DNA of 19,458 nt, from positions 1 through 19,458 of the forward strand of contig CAJWWH010000020.1 in assembly GCA_913048545.1 (NCBI GenBank). The letters are read 5' to 3'. Positions 6,272 through 15,493 of the stretch are shown here, piece by piece. Under the pieces are notes generated by a model, which worked only from the letters and a program-made list of their open reading frames with translations, ran no database searches and was not told the DNA's origin. A program made the position numbers and the translations under genes. Numbering within the stretch: position 1 is the stretch's first letter; each line of letters opens with the position of its first letter. Origin of the DNA: an uncultured Opitutia bacterium. Lineage in GTDB: Bacteria; Verrucomicrobiota; Verrucomicrobiae; Opitutales; MB11C04.

Positions 6272-8377
6272 ATGAAAAATCATCCGTTTCTCAGTAATTC
6301 TCCTCATCCGGCTTGGTCCGCCCTTAATCCGGAATGCGTACGTCATGACATCACGATGGCCTTGGAGGAATCCGAAAAAAACCTACAGTCTATCCGCGAT
6401 TTAAATGCGGAGGAAGTCACTTTTCTAAACTCAGTCAAGGCATTGGAACAGTCCACCACTTCATTGGATGAGGCTTGGGGGTTAGTCGCCCATTTGGATT
6501 CAGTATGTAATTCAGATGAATTAAGAAACGCCTATAACGACATTCTTCCCGCAGTTACGGAGTTCGGTGCCAAGATTCCCCTCGACGCCAAACTTTGGCA
6601 GACAATCAAAAATTTCGCCGATTGCGAAGAGGCAAAAAAACTTGATCCGATAGATCGTAGGCTGTTCGAGGAGACCATGAAGGATTTTCGCGAAGCAGGC
6701 GCCGATCTGCCCGGGGAGAGAAGAAATCGGCTCGAAGAACTATCCAGTGAATTGGCCAAGATAACCCAGAAATTTTCCGAAAATGTGCTCGATGGTACCA
6801 ATGCATGGCAAATGGTGGTCAGGGAAAAAGAAAAATTAAAGGGACTTCCCCCCTCCGCTCTTGAAGCCGCCCGTCAGGCAGCGATTGAAAAGCTGGGAAT
6901 GGAGGAAGGCAACGAGGCCTGGCTTTTCACCCTGCATGCCCCTTCGATGATTCCCGTTTTACAGTACCTCGATGATGAAGACCTGCGGAAGAAAATTTGG
7001 TCAGCCAGCGACCAACTGGGCAGCGTCGAACCATACAACAACGGAAAGTTAATTCAACGCATCCTTGCCCTGAGACAGGAAAAAGCCGAACTGGTGGGGA
7101 AAAAAGATTTTGCGGATGCTGTACTCAGTCGGAGAATGGCGAAAAACGGTCAAGGTGCTGAGGATTTCATTTCCGGGCTGAAAGAAAAAACACTTCCATT
7201 CTTTTCCCGGGAAAATAGAGAGCTTGAAGAATTCAAAGCGGAAAAAACGGATCTCCCCACCGATCTGCTTCAACCATGGGAAGTGGGCTACTGGGCGGAG
7301 AAATTAAAAAAGGAGAGATATGATTTTGACGATGAAGATCTGCGTCCGTACTTCCCGATTCAATCTGTTCTCAGTGGAATGTTTGAATTAGTGACCAAAA
7401 TATTCGGGCTGGAAATTGTGGAACGATCCACCCAGTTTGAAGAAAATGTTTTCCCCCATGGCGGAACCGAACAGGATCCGGTTGAAGTCTGGCACGAAGA
7501 AGTACGGTTTTACGATTTATTTGACCGGGATACAAAATGCTTACTTGGCTCGTTCTATGCCGACTGGCACCCCCGGTCATCCAAAAGAGGAGGAGCCTGG
7601 ATGAATTATTTAAAAACCGCAGAACCCAAAGGAAATGAAGTTCGTGGTCCCCATCTTGGATTAATATGCGGTAATTTAACCGCTCCCACTCCCACTAAAC
7701 CCGCCCTCCTCACTCATTACGAGGTGGAAACTATCTTTCATGAATTCGGACACCTGCTCCACCATCTGTGTGGGGAAGTGCCTCACCGCAGTTTAAACGG
7801 AGTCAATGTGGCCTGGGATTTTGTGGAATTGCCCTCCCAAATTATGGAAAACTGGTGCTGGGAAAGGGTGAGCCTCGACCTTTTTGCAAAGCATCATGAG
7901 ACTGGAGAATGCATTCCGGAGGATTTATTTCAAAAGATGATCCGTGCCCGAAACTTCATGGCCGGGAACTCCATGATGAGACAACTCGCGTTTTCCAAAC
8001 TTGATCTGTTTCTCCACCGTACTCTGGCACGAAAAGATTTTGAAGACCTCGAAAAGGAAATTCAATTAGAATTGGCGGAGTATTTTCCCAAAAGAAAAAC
8101 CCCCGTCCGAACCATCACCCATCGGTTCAGTCATTTGTTCAGCAGTCCGGTGGGATACGCCGCAGCGTATTATTCATACAAATGGGCTGAGGTGCTTGAT
8201 GCCGATGCCTTTACCCGCTTCCAAAAAGAAGGCGTAATGAACCCCGAAGTGGGACATCAGTTCCGCGAACAGGTGCTCAGTAAGGGGAACTCCCTGCCGC
8301 CTGACGAGTTGTATCGAAACTTCATGGATCGTGACCCACGGGCCGATGCACTTCTTCAGCGAAGCGGTCTGTCCTAA
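6272..8377 (+). CDS. M3 family oligopeptidase (oligopeptidase A/PrlC-like)
   Basis: This is a zinc metallopeptidase of the thimet oligopeptidase family that cuts short peptides in the cytoplasm, including cleaved signal peptides in E. coli. It has 701 residues, close to OpdA (about 680), with no signal peptide. The zinc site is H490-E491-F-G-H494, followed by the family stretch NGVNVAWDFVELPSQ, whose glutamate is the third ligand, and MENW. The C-terminal half has the conserved SPVGYAAAYYSYKWAEVLDAD motif. The start is four bases after the SGNH stop and has no Shine-Dalgarno. It could process peptides taken up after extracellular proteolysis, but it is widespread as a housekeeping enzyme. Confidence 0.93.
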   Translation: MKNHPFLSNSPHPAWSALNPECVRHDITMALEESEKNLQSIRDLNAEEVTFLNSVKALEQSTTSLDEAWGLVAHLDSVCNSDELRNAYNDILPAVTEFGAKIPLDAKLWQTIKNFADCEEAKKLDPIDRRLFEETMKDFREAGADLPGERRNRLEELSSELAKITQKFSENVLDGTNAWQMVVREKEKLKGLPPSALEAARQAAIEKLGMEEGNEAWLFTLHAPSMIPVLQYLDDEDLRKKIWSASDQLGSVEPYNNGKLIQRILALRQEKAELVGKKDFADAVLSRRMAKNGQGAEDFISGLKEKTLPFFSRENRELEEFKAEKTDLPTDLLQPWEVGYWAEKLKKERYDFDDEDLRPYFPIQSVLSGMFELVTKIFGLEIVERSTQFEENVFPHGGTEQDPVEVWHEEVRFYDLFDRDTKCLLGSFYADWHPRSSKRGGAWMNYLKTAEPKGNEVRGPHLGLICGNLTAPTPTKPALLTHYEVETIFHEFGHLLHHLCGEVPHRSLNGVNVAWDFVELPSQIMENWCWERVSLDLFAKHHETGECIPEDLFQKMIRARNFMAGNSMMRQLAFSKLDLFLHRTLARKDFEDLEKEIQLELAEYFPKRKTPVRTITHRFSHLFSSPVGYAAAYYSYKWAEVLDADAFTRFQKEGVMNPEVGHQFREQVLSKGNSLPPDELYRNFMDRDPRADALLQRSGLS

Positions 8378-8398
8378 TTTATCACATCCCCGTTATTT

Positions 8399-8794
8399 AT
8401 GTCCACAAAACCACAAATTCTAGCCTGGATCACCTGTGACTCCGTCTATGTTGACCCGGCAACCGGGAAAAATACTCTTTTAGGAATATTCTCGAACCTG
8501 CGGGCAAAGGAATTTCCCGTTGTCCACCCCCGGATGATTTGGTTTCTGTCTTTTTCCGATTTAACCAAGGGCAAACATATGTTGAAAATTTCGATCGGAA
8601 TTCCCATGGCGGAAGACGAACCCAGAACAATCATTAATCGCGAATTTGATTCCCCCGGCCCTCAACACCGCATAAATTTGATCAATGATATTCAACGTTT
8701 AAAATTTGAAACCCCGGGAAATTATTCAATTCTTATTGAAATTGACGAACAGGTTATCTTGGCCAGCACTTTTCCAATTACTGAAGTAAAATAG
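8399..8794 (+). CDS. DUF6941-like small cytoplasmic protein
   Basis: This 131-residue protein has no signal peptide or membrane segment. The N-terminal pattern LAWITCDSVYVDPATGKNTLLGIFSNL and the beta-rich remainder (FPVVHPRMIWFLSFSDLTKG, then ETPGNYSILIEIDEQVILASTFPI) resemble the DUF6941 family, seen often in planctomycetes and relatives. I recall this pattern from memory and have not searched for it. The alternating hydrophobic strands suggest a beta-sandwich. It lies 21 bases after the M3 gene and only three bases before the zincin gene, so it is very likely co-transcribed with it. No catalytic residues are apparent and the function is unknown. Confidence 0.7.
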   Translation: MSTKPQILAWITCDSVYVDPATGKNTLLGIFSNLRAKEFPVVHPRMIWFLSFSDLTKGKHMLKISIGIPMAEDEPRTIINREFDSPGPQHRINLINDIQRLKFETPGNYSILIEIDEQVILASTFPITEVK

Positions 8795-8797
8795 TCG

Positions 8798-9511
8798 ATG
8801 AAACTCTTTCTTTTTCCTCTCCTTTATCTTTCTATTGCTTTGATCGCGGCCGGAAAAAACGGCCAGTCAACTTCCGGCCCATTCCCTTCTCCTTTTATTG
8901 AACTATTAGAGGGATGGCCAATTGAATGGAACCCGGACTTTAAGAAAAAAGAAAACAAACAGGTCTTTCTCGATGTGCGGAAAGCTCTCGCAAATCATCT
9001 GCAGCGTATCATTTATATTCTTGATAAACCAAGAGTGAAGGCACTTCAGGCCCTGCACATCCGGGTGGACCTCGATCACACGCTGGGTAACATGCAGTAT
9101 CACCCCAGCAAGGGATGGCTAATCAATAACCAATTTGATCCGACATTGGAGAAACGGGTTCATGTCCCGAGGGCCAGACAATTACTCAGCAGGGATCAGT
9201 GGGCCAAACACCCTTATGTTATACTGCATGAACTTGCTCATTCTTACCATGATCAGGTCCTGAGCTTTGAAAACAAAGATATTTTGAATGCTTACCAGAG
9301 AGCGGAGAAAGAAAAGCTTTATGAACGGGTACTTTTATTTCGGGGTGGAAAAACGAAACATTATGCACGCACAAATCATAAGGAATTTTTTGCCGAGATG
9401 ACCGAGTCCTATCTCGGGGTTAATGACTTTTTTCCATTTGTTCGGGCTGAACTTCAGGAACATGACCCGCAAACTTTTAACCTGATGCAAAAAATTTGGG
9501 GCAAAATATAA
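8798..9511 (+). CDS. Secreted HELAH zinc metallopeptidase-like protein
   Basis: This 237-residue protein has an N-terminal signal peptide (about residues 1-19, MKLFLFPLLYLSIALIAAG). The zinc-binding helix is H144-E145-L-A-H148 in YVILHELAHSYHD. A second acidic helix, HKEFFAE200MTE203SYLG, lies about 52 residues later and could supply the third ligand. This layout matches gluzincin-like proteins related to the anthrax lethal factor catalytic fold, but the exact family is uncertain. The stop overlaps the next ATG (TAATG), so it should be translationally coupled to the propeller-hydrolase. Both are exported, which suggests related substrates. The substrate is unknown; a peptidase acting on surface proteins or glycoproteins is a guess. 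Confidence 0.75.
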   Translation: MKLFLFPLLYLSIALIAAGKNGQSTSGPFPSPFIELLEGWPIEWNPDFKKKENKQVFLDVRKALANHLQRIIYILDKPRVKALQALHIRVDLDHTLGNMQYHPSKGWLINNQFDPTLEKRVHVPRARQLLSRDQWAKHPYVILHELAHSYHDQVLSFENKDILNAYQRAEKEKLYERVLLFRGGKTKHYARTNHKEFFAEMTESYLGVNDFFPFVRAELQEHDPQTFNLMQKIWGKI

Positions 9512-11439
9512 TGCATTTTAATTTCCTCATACTTTTCACAGCACTTTGTCCTGTTGGATTGTTGGCTGAGTGGAAGAAGGAAGTTATACACCAGCTTCCC
9601 GCGGGACGGGAATTAATCAATGGGGTGGTTGCCCACGACTTCGGGGGGAATGGACAAATCGAAGTGATGGCTTCCTTCCAGGGTGGAGTTACCCTCTTGG
9701 GAGGAAAGAACTGGGAAATCAAAAGAGAAGTCACCCGGTTCAGGGATGTTTATTCCGGAAAACGAAAAATGAAATCTTCCTGTATTCATGCCTGTCTCAT
9801 GGATGTGGATGGAGATGGCGACATGGATTTTATTGGTTCAAATCAGTTGGTATTTTGGCTTGAATGCCCGGATAAACCTTTCACTCAAAAATGGAAATTC
9901 AGGGTGATAGACGAAGAAATTCTCGGCATTCATTGCGTTATCACGGGGGATATTAACCGGGACGGAAAAATGGACCTGATTGCGAATTCGGGCAGTGCGA
10001 AAAACACTGCCTTTCCCCACTCAATTGTCTGGCTTGAATCTCCCCCCCATGGAAAAATAAATCAGCCATGGACACGCCATCTGATTGCTGACCGAAATGC
10101 CCCGGGAGGTTCCCACTATATGGGGGTGGGAGATGTGAATCACGATGGTCTGCCGGACATTGCCTGCGGAGCGAAGGGGGGCGAAAAATTTCCAGACGGT
10201 GAATGGTTCGCCTGGTGGCAACAACCGAAGAAAAACCAATCCGGGTGGAAGAAACACCTTCTTTCCGCCTCCCAGCCTGGTGCCTCCAATATTTTGGCTG
10301 CGGATTTGGATGGAGATAAAAACATCGATTACTTCGCTTCCCGTGGACACGGACAGGGCGTGCTTTTCTTTAAAGGGCCAAAGTTTCTCAAGCCAGTTGA
10401 AATTGATCCGGAAATTGAAAATCCTCATTCTCTTGCCTTGGCGGATTTGGATGGGGACGGGGATACAGATGCGGTAACCTGTGGAAGTCAGTTATCCGGG
10501 AAAGTGGTGTGGTATGAAAACGATGGAAAGGCAAATTTTACGAGGCATTTAATTGGGGAAAACCAGAGCAGTTACGATATTCGAACCGTGGATATGGACG
10601 GAGACCGCAATTTGGATATTCTTATAGCCGGTCACTTTAGCTCAAATATTGTCTGGTATAAAAACCCCGGCATTTCAAAAACGATTCCTTTCCCAGGAAA
10701 AGTCAGTGAATGGAAGGGTTATTCTTATCATGAATTTAAATTGGATGGTGCCGCCTGCAAAATGGTGGTTCCGAAAGTCACCGCCCCAGGCAGACCCTGG
10801 ATTATCCGTGCCCGGTTTTGGGGGCACCAACCACAAGTTGATCTTGCTTTATTGGAAAAAGGATGGCACCTCGCGTATTGTGATGTGAGTAATTTATTCG
10901 GATCTCCCCGGGCAGTGATGAGATGGGATAAATTTCACCGGGCTATGGTTCAGGATCATGGACTGGCAAAAAAAGTTGCCCTTGAGGGAATGAGCCGGGG
11001 TGGATTGATTATCTATAATTGGGCCAAAAAAAACCCCGGTAAAACACTCTGCATCTATGCGGACGCCCCGGTTTGCGATTTTACTAGCTGGCCAGGCGGA
11101 AAAGGTCGGGGAAAGGGGAGCCCAGGTTCCTGGCGGGCATGTATGCAAGCTTATGGCATCAGTGAGGAAGATGCACTCCAATTCAAAGGAACCCCCATTC
11201 ATGGACTGGAAAATTTGGTCAAATCAAAAGTTCCCCTGCTCCATGTGGTCGGGCAGGCGGACCGGGTGGTGCCGGTCGAAGAGAACACTGATATTATCGA
11301 AGAAAAAATTCTCGGTGGGGGGGGAGAAATCATGGTGATTCGCAAGGAAGGCGTGGGTCATCATCCTCACAGCCTGAAGGATCCCGAGCCCATTGTTTTA
11401 TTTATTACCAGTGCCTGGGATTCTTACTTTTTACAATAG
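9511..11439 (+). CDS. Secreted FG-GAP/VCBS beta-propeller fused to an alpha/beta hydrolase
   Basis: I start this at the ATG overlapping the zincin stop; it opens a signal peptide (MHFNFLILFTALCPVGLLA), and a TTG at 9496 adds only five residues. The protein has 642 residues. Part one holds six Asp-rich calcium-binding repeat motifs of the FG-GAP/VCBS type, beginning at D98, D147, D208, D265, D312 and D361 (for example DVDGDGDMD). Part two (about 395-642) is an alpha/beta hydrolase with the nucleophile elbow G493-M-S495-R-G, likely acid D584 in VVGQADRVVP and histidine at H617-H620 (VGHHPH). The hydrolase part resembles stand-alone exported hydrolases of planctomycetes and verrucomicrobia. It probably binds and deacylates a polymer outside the cytoplasm; the substrate is unknown. 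Confidence 0.88.
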   Translation: MHFNFLILFTALCPVGLLAEWKKEVIHQLPAGRELINGVVAHDFGGNGQIEVMASFQGGVTLLGGKNWEIKREVTRFRDVYSGKRKMKSSCIHACLMDVDGDGDMDFIGSNQLVFWLECPDKPFTQKWKFRVIDEEILGIHCVITGDINRDGKMDLIANSGSAKNTAFPHSIVWLESPPHGKINQPWTRHLIADRNAPGGSHYMGVGDVNHDGLPDIACGAKGGEKFPDGEWFAWWQQPKKNQSGWKKHLLSASQPGASNILAADLDGDKNIDYFASRGHGQGVLFFKGPKFLKPVEIDPEIENPHSLALADLDGDGDTDAVTCGSQLSGKVVWYENDGKANFTRHLIGENQSSYDIRTVDMDGDRNLDILIAGHFSSNIVWYKNPGISKTIPFPGKVSEWKGYSYHEFKLDGAACKMVVPKVTAPGRPWIIRARFWGHQPQVDLALLEKGWHLAYCDVSNLFGSPRAVMRWDKFHRAMVQDHGLAKKVALEGMSRGGLIIYNWAKKNPGKTLCIYADAPVCDFTSWPGGKGRGKGSPGSWRACMQAYGISEEDALQFKGTPIHGLENLVKSKVPLLHVVGQADRVVPVEENTDIIEEKILGGGGEIMVIRKEGVGHHPHSLKDPEPIVLFITSAWDSYFLQ

Positions 11440-11492
11440 ATTCTTCCTTGTTCGCTTGAGCTAAGCGTGAAAATCTATATTCCATTTAACTT

Positions 11493-12434
11493 ATGTCTGA
11501 TCGTATACAATCTGATTCCCCTTCATCGGTTCCCTTGCTTGTAGTGGGTTCCGTTGCCTTTGATAATGTCATTACTCCCTACGGAGAAAAAGAACACATT
11601 CTTGGAGGAGCCGCATCCTATTGCTCATTTGCCGCAAGTTATTTTACAGATGTTCAGATGGTGGGGGTGATCGGAAATGATTTTGGTGAGGAACACCTCG
11701 ATCGTTTGCGCTCCCGCGGGATTGATTTGGAAGGTGTAAAACGCGACGAAAGCGGGCCGACATTTTTTTGGAAGGGAAAATACCATGAAAATTTTAATCG
11801 CCGGGACACCCTCGATATTCAACTGAATGTGTTTGAAAATTTTCGTCCCGATCTGCCTGAATCATACAGAAATACACCCTTTGTCCTGCTGGGCAACATT
11901 CATCCCGCCCTGCAATCCCATGTCCTCGATCAGCTTGAAGGAGAGGCATATGTTTTAGCCGACACCATTGATCTTTGGATTGAAATCGAAAAAAATGCAC
12001 TCCTGGATCTGATTAAAAAAATTAATCTTTTTGTAATCAATGACACTGAAGCGGAAGAATTAACCGGTGAAAAAAATATCATTCTAGCCGGTCGTAAACT
12101 ACGGGAAATGGGTCCGGAATCCGTAATCATCAAAAAGGGGGAGCACGGCGCTATTCTTTTCCATCAGGATGGTATGTTTGCCTTGCCCGCCTATCCGGTC
12201 ACGGAACTTCGGGATCCGACAGGGGCCGGGGATTCTTTTGCCGGTGCCTTGATTGGGAGAATGGCTTCCCGGAACTCATACGATTTTTCTGCGATCAAGG
12301 AGGCCATGCTCTACGCCACCTCCACCGCAAGTTTAACTGTGGAGGCATTCGGGTGCGATCGTCTCGAATCTGCCGGAGCATCGGAAATACGGGAAAGAGT
12401 GGAAAGCCTGCAAAAACTCATCTCCGTTTCCTGA
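11493..12434 (+). CDS. PfkB family carbohydrate kinase
   Basis: This cytoplasmic ribokinase-fold kinase (313 aa) phosphorylates a sugar or nucleoside using ATP. It shows the PfkB second signature D241-PTGAGD247SFAGAL, with D247 as catalytic base, the Mg/ATP motif N183-DTE186, and VIIKKGEHGA before the ATP site. The N-terminal substrate motif, usually GGxxxN, reads LGGAASYCSFAA, so the usual asparagine is tyrosine or serine. The protein belongs to a conserved bacterial group annotated loosely as sugar kinase, so a KDG kinase role feeding the aldolase is possible but not shown. The start has no Shine-Dalgarno; a weak 5-bp hairpin (11453-11467) and TATATT (11476-11481) lie upstream. Confidence 0.88.
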   Translation: MSDRIQSDSPSSVPLLVVGSVAFDNVITPYGEKEHILGGAASYCSFAASYFTDVQMVGVIGNDFGEEHLDRLRSRGIDLEGVKRDESGPTFFWKGKYHENFNRRDTLDIQLNVFENFRPDLPESYRNTPFVLLGNIHPALQSHVLDQLEGEAYVLADTIDLWIEIEKNALLDLIKKINLFVINDTEAEELTGEKNIILAGRKLREMGPESVIIKKGEHGAILFHQDGMFALPAYPVTELRDPTGAGDSFAGALIGRMASRNSYDFSAIKEAMLYATSTASLTVEAFGCDRLESAGASEIRERVESLQKLISVS

Positions 12435-12482
12435 GTAAAGTCCCTTGCGGGAAAAGTAAATTCCTGTGCATGCTCACTAACC

Positions 12483-14774
12483 GTGAAAACATTCTGTTGT
12501 GCAATTTCCTTTTTTCAGTCACTGCTAATCCTTTCTTTTTCACTTCTTTTCAGTTGTGGTGAAAAGAGTGGGGAATCCACTTCCCCCTCGCCTCATTCCA
12601 TGGCTCAAAGCAGTCCTGTCCCGGGTGCAGGTAAAGAGGATTCGCATTCCGTTCGGTTGCCCCCACCCACTGCTTCGGTAATTTCACAACTCCCCAGTGA
12701 CGGCGGGGAGGAGTTCAACCGGCTGGTCTTTGAAAGCAGTCCCTATCTGCTTCAGCATGCCCGTAATCCGATTGACTGGTATCCCTGGGGAGAAGAAGCC
12801 TTCGCCAAAGCCAAAAGAGAAAATAAACCGGTCTTTCTTTCTATCGGGTACACCACCTGCCACTGGTGCCATGTGATGGAGCACGAATCTTTTGAGGATG
12901 AGGAAGTAGCTCGGCTCATGAATCGGGATTATATCTGTGTCAAAGTGGACAGGGAAGAAAGACCGGATGTGGATAATATCTATATGTCGGTGACCCAAAT
13001 GATGACCGGCCGGGGCGGTTGGCCTATGACTGTGATTATGTCACCCGAAAAAATTCCCTTCTTTTCCGGAACCTATTTTCCAAAATCTTCCATGACTCAG
13101 CTGATTCCTCATTTTGCCAATATCTGGACAGATGAAAGGGAAAAAGTGAACGAGATCGGCCGTGCGATCATGGATAATCTCCAAAAAATGCAGTCCCATC
13201 AGTCCGGGGGAGATTTGAATGCGTCACATCTCGATGCCTGTTACCAGGCTTTACTTCGTGACTATGACCCACTCAACGGCGGATTTGGGACTAAGCCCAA
13301 ATTCCCCACTGCCCATAATCTGAGCTTTCTTCTTCGCTATTACAAAAGAACCGGAGAATCACAGGCCTTGAAAATAGTAGAACATACCCTCCAAAAGATT
13401 CATCAGGGTGGAGTCTATGATCAGGTGGGTCTTGGTATTCACCGCTACTCCGTTGATGAAAAATGGCTGGTTCCACACTTTGAAAAAATGCTCTATGACC
13501 AGGCTCTGTTCGCTCAGGCGGCGATCGAATGTTTTCAGGTAACGAAATCACCTTACTTTGCCCGGGTTGCGGAAGAAGTCCTGACTTATGTTTTGCGGGA
13601 AATGACTTCCGCTCAGGGTGGGTTTTTCTCGGCGGAGGACGCGGACAGCGAGGGAGAGGAAGGGAAATTTTATGTCTGGACTGAGTCCGAGATCAAAGCA
13701 ATCCTAGGGGAAGAAGATGCCTCCCTCTTTCACGATATTTACCACTTTGAAAAGGAGGGGAATTTCCTCGAAGAGGTGACCCATCAAAAGACCGGGACCA
13801 ATATTCCCCATCTGCAAAAGTCCCTCGATGAACATGCCAGGGACAAAAATATCGAATCCGCAAAATTCCGCGATACCATTAACGGCCTTAAGAGTAAAAT
13901 TTTCCAAGTGAGGGAAAAACGAATTCACCCTCAGAAAGACGATAAAATATTGACCGACTGGAACGGTTTGATGATTTCGGCTTTGGCCAAGGCAGCACAG
14001 GCATTGGATCAGGATAAATACTTGGAAGCAGCCCAAAAAGCGGCCGATTTCTGCCTCTCGGAATTAAGGCTTCCCAATGGAAGGCTCTTGAAAAGATGGC
14101 GTCTTGGCAAGGCGGGACTGCCCGCTCATCTGGAAGACTATGCTTTCTTCAGCCAAGGTCTGATTGATCTGTACGAGGCGAGTTTTGACCCCCAATACCT
14201 ACGGGCTGCCATGGAATTGATTGATCTGTCACTGATTCACTTCGAGGACGATCAGAAAGGTGGTTTTTTCCTCACCGCTGATGACGGGGAAAAACTTTTA
14301 ATTCGGGCCAAGGAGATTTACGATGGTGCAATCCCGTCCGGTAATTCCGTCATGGCATTAAATCTTCTCCGACTTCACAAAATGACCGGGAAAGAAAAAT
14401 ATCAGATTGCTGCAGAAAAATTATTCTCCGCATTTTCAGGTTTTTTGGAAAACAGTCCACAAGGAGCCGAAGTATTATTGCAAGCTCTTGACTTCGCCCT
14501 CGCACCCGCCAAGGAAATTGTGGTGGTGGGAAAACCCGAAACGGAAAGCACAGACCGGCTCTTGAGGGAAATCAATCAACGGTTCCTCCCCGCTAAAGTC
14601 CTGCTTTTCCGCTCCGTAACAGACAAAGATGAAGAAATCATGAGACTCTCCCCTTTCCTCAAAAACCATAAGCTCGTGGACGACCAAGCTGCGGTCTATG
14701 TTTGTGAGAATCAAACCTGCCAGCAACCTGTGACTGACCCGAAAAAACTGGGGGATATTCTCGGCAAACAATAA
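12483..14774 (+). CDS. Lipoprotein DUF255/YyaL thioredoxin-domain protein (SPATA20-like)
   Basis: The protein (763 aa) combines a thioredoxin-like DUF255 domain with an alpha/alpha-barrel like that of six-hairpin glycosidases. It begins at GTG 12483: this start gives a lipoprotein signal ending in L-F-S-C26, and no ATG does. A Ser/Pro-rich linker follows (about 27-70). The DUF255 domain opens at [20 protein letters not shown] and has C126-H-W-C129 in [15 protein letters not shown], then [12 protein letters not shown]. The barrel carries [23 protein letters not shown] and [14 protein letters not shown]. The biochemical role is unknown. Family members are usually annotated as cytoplasmic, so the lipobox is notable. 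It lies 48 bases after the PfkB gene and converges on menG with only eight bases between them. Confidence 0.9.
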   Translation: MKTFCCAISFFQSLLILSFSLLFSCGEKSGESTSPSPHSMAQSSPVPGAGKEDSHSVRLPPPTASVISQLPSDGGEEFNRLVFESSPYLLQHARNPIDWYPWGEEAFAKAKRENKPVFLSIGYTTCHWCHVMEHESFEDEEVARLMNRDYICVKVDREERPDVDNIYMSVTQMMTGRGGWPMTVIMSPEKIPFFSGTYFPKSSMTQLIPHFANIWTDEREKVNEIGRAIMDNLQKMQSHQSGGDLNASHLDACYQALLRDYDPLNGGFGTKPKFPTAHNLSFLLRYYKRTGESQALKIVEHTLQKIHQGGVYDQVGLGIHRYSVDEKWLVPHFEKMLYDQALFAQAAIECFQVTKSPYFARVAEEVLTYVLREMTSAQGGFFSAEDADSEGEEGKFYVWTESEIKAILGEEDASLFHDIYHFEKEGNFLEEVTHQKTGTNIPHLQKSLDEHARDKNIESAKFRDTINGLKSKIFQVREKRIHPQKDDKILTDWNGLMISALAKAAQALDQDKYLEAAQKAADFCLSELRLPNGRLLKRWRLGKAGLPAHLEDYAFFSQGLIDLYEASFDPQYLRAAMELIDLSLIHFEDDQKGGFFLTADDGEKLLIRAKEIYDGAIPSGNSVMALNLLRLHKMTGKEKYQIAAEKLFSAFSGFLENSPQGAEVLLQALDFALAPAKEIVVVGKPETESTDRLLREINQRFLPAKVLLFRSVTDKDEEIMRLSPFLKNHKLVDDQAAVYVCENQTCQQPVTDPKKLGDILGKQ

Positions 14775-14782
14775 CCGAATGT

Positions 14783-15490
14783 TTATTCTTTAATGCCGTG
14801 GTGCAGGGCGACAATGGAAAATGTCATAGGAAGAGCCCGGACTTGCCCAAACCCAACTCTTTCAATCTCCCCAATTAATTCATGCCGGTTGGGGAAATTG
14901 GTTATGCTCGTACCCAAATACAGGTATGCATCCCGATCCCCGGTAACCAGCCTGGCTAACCAAGGCAATATCAGCCGAAGATAGAAATAGTAAACAGGAC
15001 GGAACCACCAGTAGGGCTGGGTAAATTCAAGCACAATCAATCGGCCTTTGGGTTTCAGCACCCGGTGAATCTCGGACAGCCCTTTTTTCCGATCCGCCAA
15101 GTTTCTCAGTCCGAATGAAATCGTCACCAGATCGAAACTCTCATCTTCAAAGGGAAGATTCAGACAGTCCCCTTCCATAAAAACATATTTTTTTGGATCC
15201 AGACCCAGATGGTCACGTTTCTGACGAGCCTGTTTGAGCATCGGTTCGCAAAAATCGAGCCCGGTAATGTCAGCTTTCGTCCCAAGCCCCTGCTGCAGGG
15301 CGAATGCAACATCACCACTCCCGGTAGCAAGATCCAAAATGGCATGGCATGATTTTCTCCTGGCCTGTTCAACCAGTTTTTTTCTCCAGCTAAAATCAAT
15401 TCCCACCGAAAGCAAATGATTCGCAAAATCATATCGATGAGCCACACGGGAAAAAGTATCCCGAACCGCATCCGGGTTAGGGTTGCTCAC
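14783..15490 (-). CDS. menG: Demethylmenaquinone methyltransferase (MenG/UbiE)
   Basis: This cytoplasmic SAM-dependent C-methyltransferase makes menaquinone (or ubiquinone) in the last quinone-ring step. The 235 residues are typical in length. They begin with the family motif FSRVAHRYDFANHLLSVGID, then the SAM site LDLATGSGDVA, GLDFCEPML, and the UbiE signature SFGLRNLADRKKGLSEIHRVLKPKGRLIVLEF. The start codon is GTG, three bases after the stop of the ClpX-like gene on the same strand, with AAGG just upstream; the two are probably one operon. PVC bacteria generally use menaquinone, hence the menG name. It converges on the YyaL gene with no terminator visible in the eight-base gap. Confidence 0.93.
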   Translation of the reverse strand: MSNPNPDAVRDTFSRVAHRYDFANHLLSVGIDFSWRKKLVEQARRKSCHAILDLATGSGDVAFALQQGLGTKADITGLDFCEPMLKQARQKRDHLGLDPKKYVFMEGDCLNLPFEDESFDLVTISFGLRNLADRKKGLSEIHRVLKPKGRLIVLEFTQPYWWFRPVYYFYLRLILPWLARLVTGDRDAYLYLGTSITNFPNRHELIGEIERVGFGQVRALPMTFSIVALHHGIKE

Positions 15491-15493
15491 ACC

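Noticed and set aside
9496..9510. TTG start for the propeller-hydrolase
   Set aside because: It adds five residues inside the zincin gene; ATG 9511 overlaps the stop and opens the signal peptide directly.
11453..11467. Hairpin CGCTT-GAGCT-AAGCG after the propeller-hydrolase gene
   Set aside because: The stem has only five pairs and no T-run follows, so it is too weak to call a terminator.
11476..11481. TATATT as a -10 box for the PfkB gene
   Set aside because: No -35-like hexamer lies at 16-18 bases; AT-rich leaders give such matches by chance.
12441..12454. Small TCCC/GGGA hairpin between the PfkB and YyaL genes
   Set aside because: A four-pair stem with no T-run is not meaningful evidence.
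14775..14782. Terminator between the convergent YyaL and menG genes
   Set aside because: The gap is eight bases; only an imperfect AATAA/TTATT pairing spans it.
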